This document shows positions 42,267 through 50,872 of a stretch of 64,000 nucleotides of DNA, one piece after another. The DNA comes from Phycisphaera sp. GTDB taxonomy: Bacteria; Planctomycetota; Phycisphaerae; Phycisphaerales; UBA1924. Where the stretch lies: the NCBI GenBank assembly GCA_003712165.1, contig RHLH01000001.1, positions 2,143,575 through 2,207,574 of the forward strand, in the 5' to 3' direction. Below the pieces are notes generated by a model, which made no database searches, was not told where the DNA came from, and saw only the letters and a list, made by a program, of their open reading frames with translations. Both the position numbers and the translations under genes were made by a program. How positions within the stretch are numbered: the first letter of the stretch is position 1; the number at the start of each line of letters is the position of its first letter.

Positions 42267-44363
42267 ATGGACCCGATCCTTGCCATCGTGTACAAGATGT
42301 TCGACATTGGCCTGATCCTGATCGGGTTCGGGTTTGTAGTGTTCCTACACGAGCTCGGTCACTTCATCGCAGCCAAGTGGGCGGGCGTGCGCGTGCAGGC
42401 ATTCGCGATCGGTTTCGGCAACGCGGTATTCAGCTACCGCAAGGGGTTCGGCGTCCGCCGGGGCTCGAGCGAGCAGGCGTACAACGACTGGCTCGTCAGG
42501 AAAGCCGACGGCGCGACGGCACCCGAAGAGGAAGTCAGCCCGACCGAGTACAGGCTCAACACCCTGCCGCTCGGCGGGTACGTCAAAATGCTGGGCCAGG
42601 ACGATGCGCACCCGACGTACCGGAGCGATGCGCCCGACAGCTACACGAGCGTGGCCAACTGGAAGCGGATGATTATCATCTCCGCGGGCGTCACGATGAA
42701 CATCATCACCGCCGCGATCCTGTACATCGTGGTCTTTACTGTCGGGCTCAAGACCGAAGCCCCGGTGGTCGGTTTCATCGCCAGTGGATCTCCGGCTGAA
42801 TCCGCAGAGGTTGTCAACGCCGCGGAGCTCGGGATCAGCGAGCAAGGCCTCCAGCCAGGCGACACGATCACGTCGATCAACGGCAAGAAGACCGCGTCCT
42901 TCAACGACGTCGTCCTAACAACCGCGATGGCCAAGGGCAACGCCGAGCTTGAAGTCCGCGCCATGCGTGACGGGTACGACGGAGAACTCATCTTCCGGAT
43001 GACGCCCGTTCAGACGGAGATGGGGCTTCAGCAGATCGGGATCGTACCGGGAAGCACAACCACACTGCGATCGCCTGAACACGCAGATCAGATTCCTGAT
43101 TTCGAGAAGGGATTCGAACAAGCGGGTATTGGTAACGTTCCCTTTGGTTCGACGCTAGTTGCGATCGAGGGAACCAGCATCTCGAACATCGCGCAGATCG
43201 CAGAGCGCGTCAATGCATCCGCGGGCGAGCAGGTGACACTGACCTTTGAGCACGAGGGGGAGGTGGTTGACTCGATCATCCAGCCGAGCCCGGTCTTGGA
43301 TATTAAGGCTGTTTTCATCGGGGGCGAAGAGAGAAGATGGGAGCACCTATCGGGGCTGACCCCCGTTATGAAGGTCGGTCCGAGTCCCGCTCAAAACGCA
43401 GAGGGATATAAACAAGGCCTCAGGGAAGGAGACCTTTTCGTCAGAATCGGAGCGACGAGCTATCCGAGCACGGCACGCGGGGTCGCCGAGGTCAAAGCAC
43501 GCGCGGGCGAGACTGTGGATGTCACGGTGCTACGCAGAACCGAAGAAGGCAGCGAGTTCGTTGACCTCACGCTTAAGGTAAAACGCAACGGCACCGTTGG
43601 ATTCACGATCTCGAACGAGCACGACCACACCTACCTAGCCGCGCCGCCCACACTCGATTCCCCTCTGCCAACCGATGGCGGCCTGATCAGACCGGGCACT
43701 CGAGTGATCAGCATCGCGGGGGAAGCTGTCGAGAGCTTTGCTGACATGCAGCGGGTGCTGCAGACTTCGCTCGCCGGTGGCGAAGAGGCCTCTGTCCCGG
43801 TCTTGATCGAGTTGCCTTTCTCAGATCAAGCCGGCGACCCAGTCCAACGCGAGCTCGATCTCGCGTTCACCGCAGAGCAGGCGGCACATGTCGAGGGCAT
43901 GCCCTGGCAGCTCAACCTGAGCACGCTGCTCTTCGAGCCCGAGATCACGACGCTCAAAGCCGACGGCCCGATCGAAGCGATCGGGATGGGTCTGCACGAG
44001 ACCAAGCGGGTGATGACCAACACCTACCTGACGTTCCTGCGTCTCTTTGAAGGCTCGGTCTCACCCCGAAACCTCAACGGGCCGGTCGGGATCGTGCACA
44101 TCGGAACCGTCGTGGTTTCCAAGGGCTTCATCTGGCTGCTGTTCTTCTTCGCGCTAGTCAACGTGAACCTCGCGGTGATCAACTTCCTGCCCATCCCGAT
44201 TACGGACGGAGGGCACATGCTCTTCCTGCTCTGGGAGCAGTTCACAGGTAAACCCGTCTCGATCATGGTGCAGAACGTGGCAACGCTCGCCGGGCTCGTC
44301 TTGATCGTCGTGACCTTCTTGTTCGTGACCTATAACGACATCTCACGGCTCCTCGGCTCATGA
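42267..44363 (+). CDS. rseP: RseP/S2P-type zinc metalloprotease with about four PDZ modules
   Basis: Site-2 intramembrane protease that cleaves transmembrane anti-sigma factors or signal peptides. 698 aa, longer than the ~450 of E. coli RseP. Active-site HELGH at residues 28-32 in the first membrane helix; the second metal site is NFLPIPITDGG at about 639-649. Between them about four PDZ-like segments appear: around GFIASGSPAESAEVV, GNVPFGSTLVAIEGTSISN, EGYKQGLREGDLFVRIGA, and GGLIRPGTRVISIAGEAV. The gene leads a unit with the alpha/beta hydrolase (4-nt overlap). Confidence 0.93.
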   Translation: MDPILAIVYKMFDIGLILIGFGFVVFLHELGHFIAAKWAGVRVQAFAIGFGNAVFSYRKGFGVRRGSSEQAYNDWLVRKADGATAPEEEVSPTEYRLNTLPLGGYVKMLGQDDAHPTYRSDAPDSYTSVANWKRMIIISAGVTMNIITAAILYIVVFTVGLKTEAPVVGFIASGSPAESAEVVNAAELGISEQGLQPGDTITSINGKKTASFNDVVLTTAMAKGNAELEVRAMRDGYDGELIFRMTPVQTEMGLQQIGIVPGSTTTLRSPEHADQIPDFEKGFEQAGIGNVPFGSTLVAIEGTSISNIAQIAERVNASAGEQVTLTFEHEGEVVDSIIQPSPVLDIKAVFIGGEERRWEHLSGLTPVMKVGPSPAQNAEGYKQGLREGDLFVRIGATSYPSTARGVAEVKARAGETVDVTVLRRTEEGSEFVDLTLKVKRNGTVGFTISNEHDHTYLAAPPTLDSPLPTDGGLIRPGTRVISIAGEAVESFADMQRVLQTSLAGGEEASVPVLIELPFSDQAGDPVQRELDLAFTAEQAAHVEGMPWQLNLSTLLFEPEITTLKADGPIEAIGMGLHETKRVMTNTYLTFLRLFEGSVSPRNLNGPVGIVHIGTVVVSKGFIWLLFFFALVNVNLAVINFLPIPITDGGHMLFLLWEQFTGKPVSIMVQNVATLAGLVLIVVTFLFVTYNDISRLLGS

Positions 44364-45277
44364 CGGGGCTGCTGCTTCTCCTCGCGCTCGGGCTCGTCAT
44401 CTGCTGGACACTGGTCGTTGCCTATACGCTGTGGGGGCTTGTGCACCCGCCCCGAAAGACGTACGCGTCCGCGTTGCGCCGCGGGATCCCGGGCGAACCG
44501 GGCGAACTCGATGAGCCCCGCGAGTTCGAAGAGTGGTCTTTCAACTCGAGGGGAAATACGCTTACCGCGTGGGACATCGCCGGGGACAACCCGCCGGGTC
44601 CGGTCTGTGTGTTCACGCACGGCTGGGGCAACGCCAAGCTCGATGCTCTCGTCAGACTCGATCCTTTCGTGAAACACTGCTCTCGTATCGTTGCGTGGGA
44701 CATGCCCGGGCACGGCGAGTCTGAAGGGCGCAGCGATCTAGGTGTGGGCGAGGTTGACGATCTTGTTGCGCTCGTTGACAAAATCGCACCCGACGCTCCG
44801 ATCATCTTGTTCGGCTGGTCGCTCGGCTCGGGTGTCTCGATCGCGGCTGCTACAAAGCTGGAAGACAAGGTGCGTGCGTTGGTCGCCGAGGCGCCGTACC
44901 GATACGCGTACACGCCCGCGAAAAACGTCGTGTCGCAATCGGCGCAGCCCTGGCGCACAACGCTCCGCCCGGGATTCGCGTTCATGGGGCTTCTCCGAAA
45001 ACGATCGCCTCTGTGGGCCGGGAAGTGGCCTCAGTTCGATCGCGCCGAGTTTGCCAAGTCGCTCACGTGCCCTCTGCTTGTAATCCACGGGAGCGACGAC
45101 ACCGTGAGCCCGTTCACCGACGGCCAAGAGATCGCCCAGGCGGCGCCCAACTCGAAGCTGCACACGATCAAGGACGGGAGCCATAACACGCTCTGGATCG
45201 AGGAATCCTGGCGTGAATCGGCCTCCGAAGCCGTGGACTCGTTTCTTTCCGGTGTATTGGCTGAGGGTAGTGCTTAG
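44360..45277 (+). CDS. Membrane-anchored alpha/beta hydrolase
   Basis: 305 aa. N-terminal helix at about 2-24 (LLLLLALGLVICWTLVVAY) anchors it. Catalytic triad: nucleophile S154 in FGWSLGSGV, aspartate in HGSDDTVSPF, histidine in DGSHNTLW. The oxyanion region is VCVFTHGWGN and the lid region DMPGHGESEGRSD is typical of esterase/lipase-like hydrolases. Substrate unknown. It overlaps the RseP-like gene by 4 nt and ends 9 nt before deoC. Confidence 0.88.
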   Translation: MTGLLLLLALGLVICWTLVVAYTLWGLVHPPRKTYASALRRGIPGEPGELDEPREFEEWSFNSRGNTLTAWDIAGDNPPGPVCVFTHGWGNAKLDALVRLDPFVKHCSRIVAWDMPGHGESEGRSDLGVGEVDDLVALVDKIAPDAPIILFGWSLGSGVSIAAATKLEDKVRALVAEAPYRYAYTPAKNVVSQSAQPWRTTLRPGFAFMGLLRKRSPLWAGKWPQFDRAEFAKSLTCPLLVIHGSDDTVSPFTDGQEIAQAAPNSKLHTIKDGSHNTLWIEESWRESASEAVDSFLSGVLAEGSA

Positions 45278-45280
45278 AAT
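45275..45280 (+). promoter_or_regulatory. -10-like hexamer TAGAAT of deoC
   Basis: TAGAAT ends 6 nt before the ATG at 45287 and overlaps the upstream hydrolase stop codon. Confidence 0.35.
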
Positions 45281-45286
45281 GTGTGC

Positions 45287-46258
45287 ATGAGCGCCCTGAA
45301 GATCCCGCCGAGCCCGCCCGTTGACGCCGTGATGGCCGCTCAACGCGCCAAGAGCTTCACGACCCGATCGATCAAGAAGGAATCCAAGGGGCAAGCGCTC
45401 CGGCTTGCGCTCTCGATGGTCGACCTGACCACGCTCGAGGGCAAGGACTCGCCCGAGAAGGTGCGGTCGATCTGCCGCAAAGCTGTCACCCCCATGCCCG
45501 GCCGTTCTGACATCCCGAGCGTCGCGGCGGTGTGCTTCTACCCGAGCATGGTCAAGGTCGCATCTGAAGAACTCGCGGGCACGGGTGTCAAGGTCGCGTC
45601 CGTCGCGACTGGGTTCCCCTCGGGTCAGTACCCGCTCGACGTGCGCCTGCGCGACACGGAGAAGGCAATCGAAGACGGCGCCGACGAGATCGACATGGTG
45701 ATCAGCCGCGGCGCGTTCCTGGCGGGCCGGAAGCAGGAGGTGTACGACGAGATCCTCGCGGTGAGCAAGCTCTGCCGCGACTCGTGGTCGCCCGACAAGC
45801 ACGTGCACCTCAAGGTCATCCTCGAGACGGGCGAGCTTGAGACGCTCGACAACGTGCGCATCGCCAGCGACCTCTCGATCCACGCGATGGGCGAAGCAGG
45901 CCTCCTCGACGAGCCGGGCGGCGGGTTCATCAAAACAAGCACGGGCAAGGTCAGCCCCGCGGCGACGATGCCCGTCACGCTCGTGATGCTCGAAGCCATC
46001 CGCGATGCGCACCGGCGCGACGGCGTGTACGTCGGGATGAAACCCGCGGGCGGGATCCGAGCCGCCAAACCAGCGTGGCACTACCTCTGCATGGTCAAGG
46101 AAACCCTAGAGGGCGTGGGCGACGACCCCGGCTGCGCGTGGCTCAGCCCGAATCTGTTCCGCTTCGGCGCCAGCAGCCTCGCCAACGACCTGCTCAGACA
46201 GATCATCAAGCTGGAAACCGGGACCTACCCGGCGGGGTATGACTTCTCGGAGGCGTGA
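45287..46258 (+). CDS. deoC: Deoxyribose-phosphate aldolase
   Basis: Splits 2-deoxyribose-5-phosphate into glyceraldehyde-3-phosphate and acetaldehyde. 323 aa from the ATG at 45287. The longer DeoC form: conserved VAAVCFYPSMVKVA, VATGFPSGQ, DEIDMVISRGAFL, KVILETGEL with a catalytic lysine, and the Schiff-base lysine K216 in FIKTSTGK; GMKPAGGIR is the phosphate site. The aldehyde dehydrogenase at 47528 is a plausible consumer of the acetaldehyde. Confidence 0.96.
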   Translation: MSALKIPPSPPVDAVMAAQRAKSFTTRSIKKESKGQALRLALSMVDLTTLEGKDSPEKVRSICRKAVTPMPGRSDIPSVAAVCFYPSMVKVASEELAGTGVKVASVATGFPSGQYPLDVRLRDTEKAIEDGADEIDMVISRGAFLAGRKQEVYDEILAVSKLCRDSWSPDKHVHLKVILETGELETLDNVRIASDLSIHAMGEAGLLDEPGGGFIKTSTGKVSPAATMPVTLVMLEAIRDAHRRDGVYVGMKPAGGIRAAKPAWHYLCMVKETLEGVGDDPGCAWLSPNLFRFGASSLANDLLRQIIKLETGTYPAGYDFSEA

Positions 46259-46884
46259 TGCGCCGGTGGAAATTAGCCTTCATATCTATCGTCTTTGGAT
46301 TGCTCAGCAATATCGCGATCGCGTGGGTTATTTCTCTGAATTATCCGGGAGCGCACACTGCTACTGAATCAGAGTCCACACTGCGCTGGGTAGCGAATAC
46401 TCCGAGTAACTGGCCTGATACTCCAAACTACAGCTACCTGTACAGATCTCGCGGAGTAAAAGAGTATTTTCAGTTTCGATCCTCTGACAATCCCAATGAC
46501 TCCGTAGATATCCTCGGATATATCGAGCGAACAGCTTTCGGCTGGCCGCTCGTATCTATGGACTGGACGTGGTTTTACTCCAGACACCCAGACTTTCTAC
46601 GTGATGCTGAAGAGTCAGGGACACTTGTTAGAGGTGTTCGCTTTCAAGTCGCGGGTTACACGCCGTACAGAGGCACCCTGCCGCTACACCCGAACTTTCC
46701 TGGCTTCATTGTCAATACGATTTTTTGGGGAGTTCTCTTTTGGGTGATACTTGCTTGTCTTGGCTTACTACTTAGGAGGAGACGTGTAAGAAAGGGGCAT
46801 TGCCCGAACTGTAACTACCAACTCGCCGGCCTCACCTCCTGCCCCGAATGCGGGACACAATCTACCCGTGAGCAACCTGCATGA
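46255..46884 (+). CDS. Membrane protein with C-terminal zinc ribbon (paralogue 1)
   Basis: 209 aa. Two membrane helices (about 5-27 and 155-177) flank an extracytoplasmic segment; a C-terminal ribbon KGHCPNCNYQLAGLTSCPECG follows. The start overlaps the deoC stop. More AT-rich than its flanks. The protein at 46881 has the same layout, so the two are paralogues. Function unknown. Confidence 0.6.
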   Translation: MMRRWKLAFISIVFGLLSNIAIAWVISLNYPGAHTATESESTLRWVANTPSNWPDTPNYSYLYRSRGVKEYFQFRSSDNPNDSVDILGYIERTAFGWPLVSMDWTWFYSRHPDFLRDAEESGTLVRGVRFQVAGYTPYRGTLPLHPNFPGFIVNTIFWGVLFWVILACLGLLLRRRRVRKGHCPNCNYQLAGLTSCPECGTQSTREQPA

Positions 46885-47531
46885 AACGCGTCGCGCTGAC
46901 CATCTCGATCTACGCACTCATCGGCGCGGGGCTGAACGTGCTCGTCGCGTGGGCGTGCGAGACCTTCGCGCGCGAGTCGCTCGAAGTCACGTACGACAAG
47001 CCGAGTGATCCTCTGCTGATGCCCGGGCTGCACGATCCACCCGAGGGATGGGATGTGCGCACGTGGGTTGAGATCGAAGGCTTCGGTGTTCGCGCTGCCT
47101 GGATCTCAGAGATGCCCTGGGTAGGCTCCAGGATTGGCATGATCGAAGGCTCTCAGAATCGCTTGCAGATGACGACGCATTCTGGCTGGCCGATGTGTTG
47201 TTTGACGCGACGAGCCTATTGGAACACCACGACAAGCAAGCAATACCCTGGCAGCGTCTGGCATACTGGCTTCGAGTCACCATGGCAGGGATTGATGGCC
47301 GGCAACTACCGCGGCAAGCGCCTCCCGGTCCGCCCAATGCCGATCCGATTCGCCGCGAACTCGCTCTTCTGGGGGCTCATCGCGTGGGGGCTGCTGCGAG
47401 GAATCACTCTCTACAGGAGAAACCGGCGGATCAGGCGCGGCCTGTGTGGCAGATGCGCGTACGAGCTTGGTTCGATCGAGACCTGCCCCGAGTGCGGCAC
47501 GGCCGCTCCGGCGCGTACAATGACCGGATGA
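46881..47531 (+). CDS. Membrane protein with C-terminal zinc ribbon (paralogue 2)
   Basis: 216 aa, start overlapping paralogue 1. N-terminal helix (about 5-25), extracytoplasmic part with WPMCCLTRRAYW and TTTSKQYPGSVW, second helix (ANSLFWGLIAWGLLRGITLY) and ribbon LCGRCAYELGSIETCPECGT. GC content matches the chromosome, unlike paralogue 1. It runs to 3 nt before the aldehyde dehydrogenase. Function unknown. Confidence 0.65.
   Translation: MKRVALTISIYALIGAGLNVLVAWACETFARESLEVTYDKPSDPLLMPGLHDPPEGWDVRTWVEIEGFGVRAAWISEMPWVGSRIGMIEGSQNRLQMTTHSGWPMCCLTRRAYWNTTTSKQYPGSVWHTGFESPWQGLMAGNYRGKRLPVRPMPIRFAANSLFWGLIAWGLLRGITLYRRNRRIRRGLCGRCAYELGSIETCPECGTAAPARTMTG
47516..47521 (+). promoter_or_regulatory. 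-10-like hexamer TACAAT of the aldehyde dehydrogenase gene
   Basis: TACAAT ends 6 nt before the ATG at 47528, inside the 3' end of paralogue 2. Confidence 0.4.
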
Positions 47532-49021
47532 CTACCGCCCCCCCGCCGTCACGAGCAAGCGTTGTTGGGCCTGCCACGATCGACCTGGCGGGACTCTGGG
47601 AGTATGCGCCGGCGCCCGAGAGCGTCAAACCCAGGCTCAGGGACCGGTACGGGCTCTACATCGACGGCAAGTTCATGGAGCCGAGCGAGGGCGGGTACTT
47701 CAAAACGATCAGCCCCTCGACCGAGCAGACGATCACCGAGGTCGCTGAGGGCACGCAGGCGGACGTTGACCGCGCCGTCGCCGCGGCGAGGGACGCGCTG
47801 CCAAAGTGGTCCTCGCTCCCGGCGATCGAGCGCGGGAAGTACATATTCCGGATCGCGCGGCGCATCCAGGAACTTGGGCGCGAACTCGCGGTCGCCGAGT
47901 CGATGGACGGAGGCAAGCCTATTCGCGAGTCACGCGATGTGGACATCCCGCTCGCGGCGCAGCACTTCTTCTACCACGCAGGATGGGCCGACAAACTCCA
48001 GTACGCGTTCGCGGGGCGCAACCCCAAGCCGGTCGGCGTGTGCGGCCAGATCATCCCTTGGAACTTTCCGCTCTTGATGGCTGCGTGGAAGCTGGCCCCG
48101 GCGCTCGCGTGCGGCAACACGTGTGTGCTCAAGCCCGCGGAAACAACGCCTCTGACAGCGCTCTTGCTCGCGGAGATCTTTGACGAGATCGAGCTGCCCG
48201 CGGGTGTTGTGAACATCATCACCGGCGCCGGCGCAACCGGCGAAGCGTTGGTTAACCACTCGGGCGTTGACAAGATCGCGTTCACGGGCAGCACCGGGGT
48301 TGGCAAGCGGATCGCTGAGTCTGCCGCGGGCACGGGCAAGAAACTGACGCTCGAGTTGGGCGGCAAGAGCCCCAACATCATCTTCGACGACGCGTCGATC
48401 GACCAGGCCGTCGAGGGGATCGTGCAGGGGATCTACTTCAACCAGGGCCACGTGTGCTGCGCTGGCAGCCGGGTGTTTGTCCAGGAGTCGGTGCGCGACG
48501 AGGTCGTCGACAAGCTCAAGCGCCGGATGAACCAGCTGCGTGTAGGCGACCCGCTCGACAAGAACACAGACGTTGGCGCGATCAACTCAGAGGGCCAGCT
48601 CGCGACGATCAACAAGTACCTCGCAGAGGGCAAGGGCGGCGGGTGTGACTTCTGGCAGGCCGAGGGTGATGTGCCTTCCAGCGGCTACTGGTGCAGGCCT
48701 TGCCTCTTCGACAACGTGCAGCCCAGCGAGGTGATCGCTCGCGAAGAAATCTTCGGCCCGGTGCTCGCGGTCATGACCTTCCGCACGCCCGCCGAGGCGA
48801 TCGAGCGGGCCAACAACACCCCCTACGGCCTCGCTGCCGGAATCTGGACCGACAAGGGCTCCAAGATCTTCGAGATCGCCAGCAAGCTCAAGGCGGGCGT
48901 CGTCTGGCTCAACACCTACAACAAATTCGATGCCGCCAGCCCCTTCGGCGGGTTCAAGGAGTCCGGCTTCGGCCGCGAGGGGGGCATGCACGGGCTGCGT
49001 GCCTACACGCAACTCGACTGA
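47528..49021 (+). CDS. NAD(P)-dependent aldehyde dehydrogenase
   Basis: 497 aa from the ATG at 47528; the frame is open upstream but that part is the shadow of the preceding gene. Oxidises aldehydes to carboxylates. N-terminal extension of about 40 residues before the family start GLYIDGKFMEPSE. Conserved: IPWNFPLLMA, AFTGSTGVGKR, glutamate E276 in LELGGKSPNI, nucleophile C310 or C311 in GHVCCAGSR, and EEIFGPVLAVM. The context beside deoC suggests acetaldehyde as substrate; inference only. Confidence 0.95.
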   Translation: MTTAPPPSRASVVGPATIDLAGLWEYAPAPESVKPRLRDRYGLYIDGKFMEPSEGGYFKTISPSTEQTITEVAEGTQADVDRAVAAARDALPKWSSLPAIERGKYIFRIARRIQELGRELAVAESMDGGKPIRESRDVDIPLAAQHFFYHAGWADKLQYAFAGRNPKPVGVCGQIIPWNFPLLMAAWKLAPALACGNTCVLKPAETTPLTALLLAEIFDEIELPAGVVNIITGAGATGEALVNHSGVDKIAFTGSTGVGKRIAESAAGTGKKLTLELGGKSPNIIFDDASIDQAVEGIVQGIYFNQGHVCCAGSRVFVQESVRDEVVDKLKRRMNQLRVGDPLDKNTDVGAINSEGQLATINKYLAEGKGGGCDFWQAEGDVPSSGYWCRPCLFDNVQPSEVIAREEIFGPVLAVMTFRTPAEAIERANNTPYGLAAGIWTDKGSKIFEIASKLKAGVVWLNTYNKFDAASPFGGFKESGFGREGGMHGLRAYTQLD

Positions 49022-49070
49022 GTTCACAAGCCACAGTCAATCCGTAACACGCGATTGGTCAAAAAATGAA

Positions 49071-49098
49071 GCGGGCCCCGTCTGCTCCCGGGGCCCGC
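49071..49098 (-). terminator. Intrinsic terminator, mainly for the PEP-CTERM gene
   Basis: Perfect 10-bp stem GCGGGCCCCG (49071-49080) with CGGGGCCCGC (49089-49098) between convergent genes. A T-run on the minus strand lies about 4 nt beyond the stem. Confidence 0.75.
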
Positions 49099-49128
49099 TA
49101 TCAATTCAGGTTGAGATCGTAACCGGGA

Positions 49129-49833
49129 TTAGCGGCGACGACGAGCGGCAACAAGACCACCGAGGCCCAGCAGTGCGGCAGAAGCCGGAGCGGGGATCAG
49201 GGTGGGGTTGACAGCACCGAAGGTGCTGAGGGTCGGATCGGCTGTGAAGTCACCGTTGTTGAGCTGGTTGCCAGCAACGTCGAAGACATCGGTGAAGCCG
49301 GCCTGGTACCAGTCGCCGCTGACGCCGTCACGGAAGACGAGCGAAGGCTCGAAACCGATAGCGGTCAGACCGGTGCCGCCGACCTGGGTGGCATAGCCGG
49401 TGGTGAGGAACTCGTCGCCAGCTGCATCCGGGACACCGAGGGCGTCGTAGATGGTGCCGAAGTCGGCGAGGCTGTCGAGGGCACCGTTGTCATCAACGTC
49501 GTAATCGGTGCCGACGCTGCCGAGGAAGTCGCTCGTCAGGTACACGGTGTTGCTCGGGTTCTCAAAGTCAGGGATGATGACGTTGAGGATGCCGTTGGCA
49601 TCGAAGACGCCGCCGACCTGGCTTGCACGATCGACCGTGCCAGCGGAGGTCTGGTTGTCAGCCTCGAGGCTGAGAACCCAACCGCTGAACGAAGCACCGG
49701 GGGTGCCCAGGATCTCGAAGTTCATGTCTGCGGGGTCAGCGCCACCCGGGTTCGGCTCGAACTCGTTGATGAGTTGTGCTGACGTGGTGCCGGCGGCACC
49801 CAGAAGGGCCGCGGCAAAGAGTGCCTTGCGCAT
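49129..49833 (-). CDS. Secreted PEP-CTERM-like protein, lamin-tail-like domain
   Basis: 234 aa. Signal peptide (MRKALFAAALLGAAGTTSA) and C-terminal sorting tail IPAPASAALLGLGGLVAARR-R, the planctomycete variant of the PEP-CTERM signal for exosortase-type anchoring. Between them a beta-rich region (LINEFEPNPGGADPADMNFEIL, GWVLSLEADNQTSAGTVDRA) resembles a lamin-tail domain. GGGAG lies upstream of the ATG. No exosortase gene is in the window. Confidence 0.88.
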   Translation of the reverse strand: MRKALFAAALLGAAGTTSAQLINEFEPNPGGADPADMNFEILGTPGASFSGWVLSLEADNQTSAGTVDRASQVGGVFDANGILNVIIPDFENPSNTVYLTSDFLGSVGTDYDVDDNGALDSLADFGTIYDALGVPDAAGDEFLTTGYATQVGGTGLTAIGFEPSLVFRDGVSGDWYQAGFTDVFDVAGNQLNNGDFTADPTLSTFGAVNPTLIPAPASAALLGLGGLVAARRRR

Positions 49834-49915
49834 GTCTTAATCTCCCTCGTGAGCTAAGCCAGCCCACATTCCATGTTTAGGACGGACCTGCCGCCCGTGT
49901 CTTCTCTCTGACATG

Positions 49916-49921
49916 AGTATA
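49916..49921 (-). promoter_or_regulatory. -10-like TATACT upstream of the PEP-CTERM gene
   Basis: Near-consensus -10 box about 83 nt upstream of the ATG at 49833, giving a leadered transcript. No good -35 was found. Confidence 0.35.
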
Positions 49922-49972
49922 GAGACGAGAGCAACCCCCTGCAGCGGGTATCCGGAGAACTCTCGGGGTTCC

Positions 49973-49994
49973 AACAAACAATTTTATGTTTGTT
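49973..49994. promoter_or_regulatory. AT-rich inverted repeat, candidate operator
   Basis: AACAAACA (49973-49980) and TGTTTGTT (49987-49994) form a perfect 8-bp inverted repeat with the 6-nt spacer ATTTTA, in the divergent gap between 49833 and 50034. Such symmetry in an AT-rich island suits a dimeric regulator. Confidence 0.35.
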
Positions 49995-50006
49995 AGGTTT
50001 CAGATA

Positions 50007-50016
50007 CGGCTAGCCG
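50007..50016. promoter_or_regulatory. 10-bp palindrome CGGCTAGCCG
   Basis: Lies 6 nt upstream of the -10-like TACCCT at 50023, a plausible operator position, but GC-rich palindromes this short occur by chance. Confidence 0.2.
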
Positions 50017-50022
50017 ACAGGC

Positions 50023-50028
50023 TACCCT
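50023..50028 (+). promoter_or_regulatory. -10-like hexamer TACCCT of the half-length dehydrogenase gene
   Basis: TACCCT ends 5 nt before the ATG at 50034, matching the spacing at 42256-42261. Confidence 0.45.
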
Positions 50029-50033
50029 TGATC

Positions 50034-50867
50034 ATGACCCGAGAGCCGATCGACAAGACCCTGAAGATGTACGTCGGAGGAGCCTTCATCCGCAGCGAAT
50101 CGGGCCGAACCGAGCCCGTAGGAGGCAGACTCCGGGCCTGCCGAGCCTCGCGGAAAGATCTCCGTGGAGCCGTCGAAGCCGCAGCGAAGGCCCAGCCGGG
50201 CTGGGCGGGGGTAACCGCGTATCTGCGGGGCCAGATCGTTTATCGGATCGCCGAAATGCTCGAGAGCAGGCGCGAGGGATTCATCGCGCTACTCGGCGAC
50301 AACGGGGCGACGGAACTCGATGCTTCGATCGACCTGCTTGTATCCGCCGCAGGCTGGGCCGACAAACACCAGCAGATACTGGGCACAGCCAACCCGGTCG
50401 CCGGCCCCTATCACAACTTCACAGTCTCCGAAGCGGTGGGCGTCGTCGGGATCGTCTGCCCGGATGAGCCCTCGCTGCTCGGGCTTGTTGCGCTCGTTGC
50501 CTCGACGATCCTCTCGGGCAACACAGCCGTTGCGCTCGCGTCAGAAACAAATCCATCGCCCGCAGCGGAGTTCGCCGAGGTGCTCGCGACAAGCGATGTC
50601 CCAGCCGGCGTCGTGAACATTCTGACTGGCTTCCGCGAGGAACTGGCGCCGCACTTCTCGTCGCACCGAGAGATCGCGGGGCTCATCGCGGCGGGCATCG
50701 ATTCCGAAACACGCAGGACGCTCGAACTCGGCGCGGCTGAGAACCTCAAACGTGTGCACGTGATCGAATCACCGATCGATCCGAGCGACTGGCAGTCGGC
50801 GATCGGTCCTGGTGCGATCGAACGCACGCTCGAGTTCAAAACGATCTGGCATCCGAGTTCCGCCTAA
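50034..50867 (+). CDS. Half-length aldehyde dehydrogenase homologue without the catalytic cysteine
   Basis: 277 aa. Aligns with the N-terminal half of aldehyde dehydrogenases: MYVGGAFIRSESGRTEP, GAVEAAAKAQPGWAGVTAYLRG, SEAVGVVGIVCPDEPSLLGLV, LSGNTAVALAS, DVPAGVVNILTG and TLELGAAENL, where the glutamate motif LELGG would be. It ends about 40 residues after that, before the nucleophile cysteine and the whole catalytic/oligomerisation half. No frameshift is seen and codon use is ordinary, so it looks like a maintained protein rather than a pseudogene. It may partner the full-length enzyme. Confidence 0.78.
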   Translation: MTREPIDKTLKMYVGGAFIRSESGRTEPVGGRLRACRASRKDLRGAVEAAAKAQPGWAGVTAYLRGQIVYRIAEMLESRREGFIALLGDNGATELDASIDLLVSAAGWADKHQQILGTANPVAGPYHNFTVSEAVGVVGIVCPDEPSLLGLVALVASTILSGNTAVALASETNPSPAAEFAEVLATSDVPAGVVNILTGFREELAPHFSSHREIAGLIAAGIDSETRRTLELGAAENLKRVHVIESPIDPSDWQSAIGPGAIERTLEFKTIWHPSSA

Positions 50868-50872
50868 GCCGA

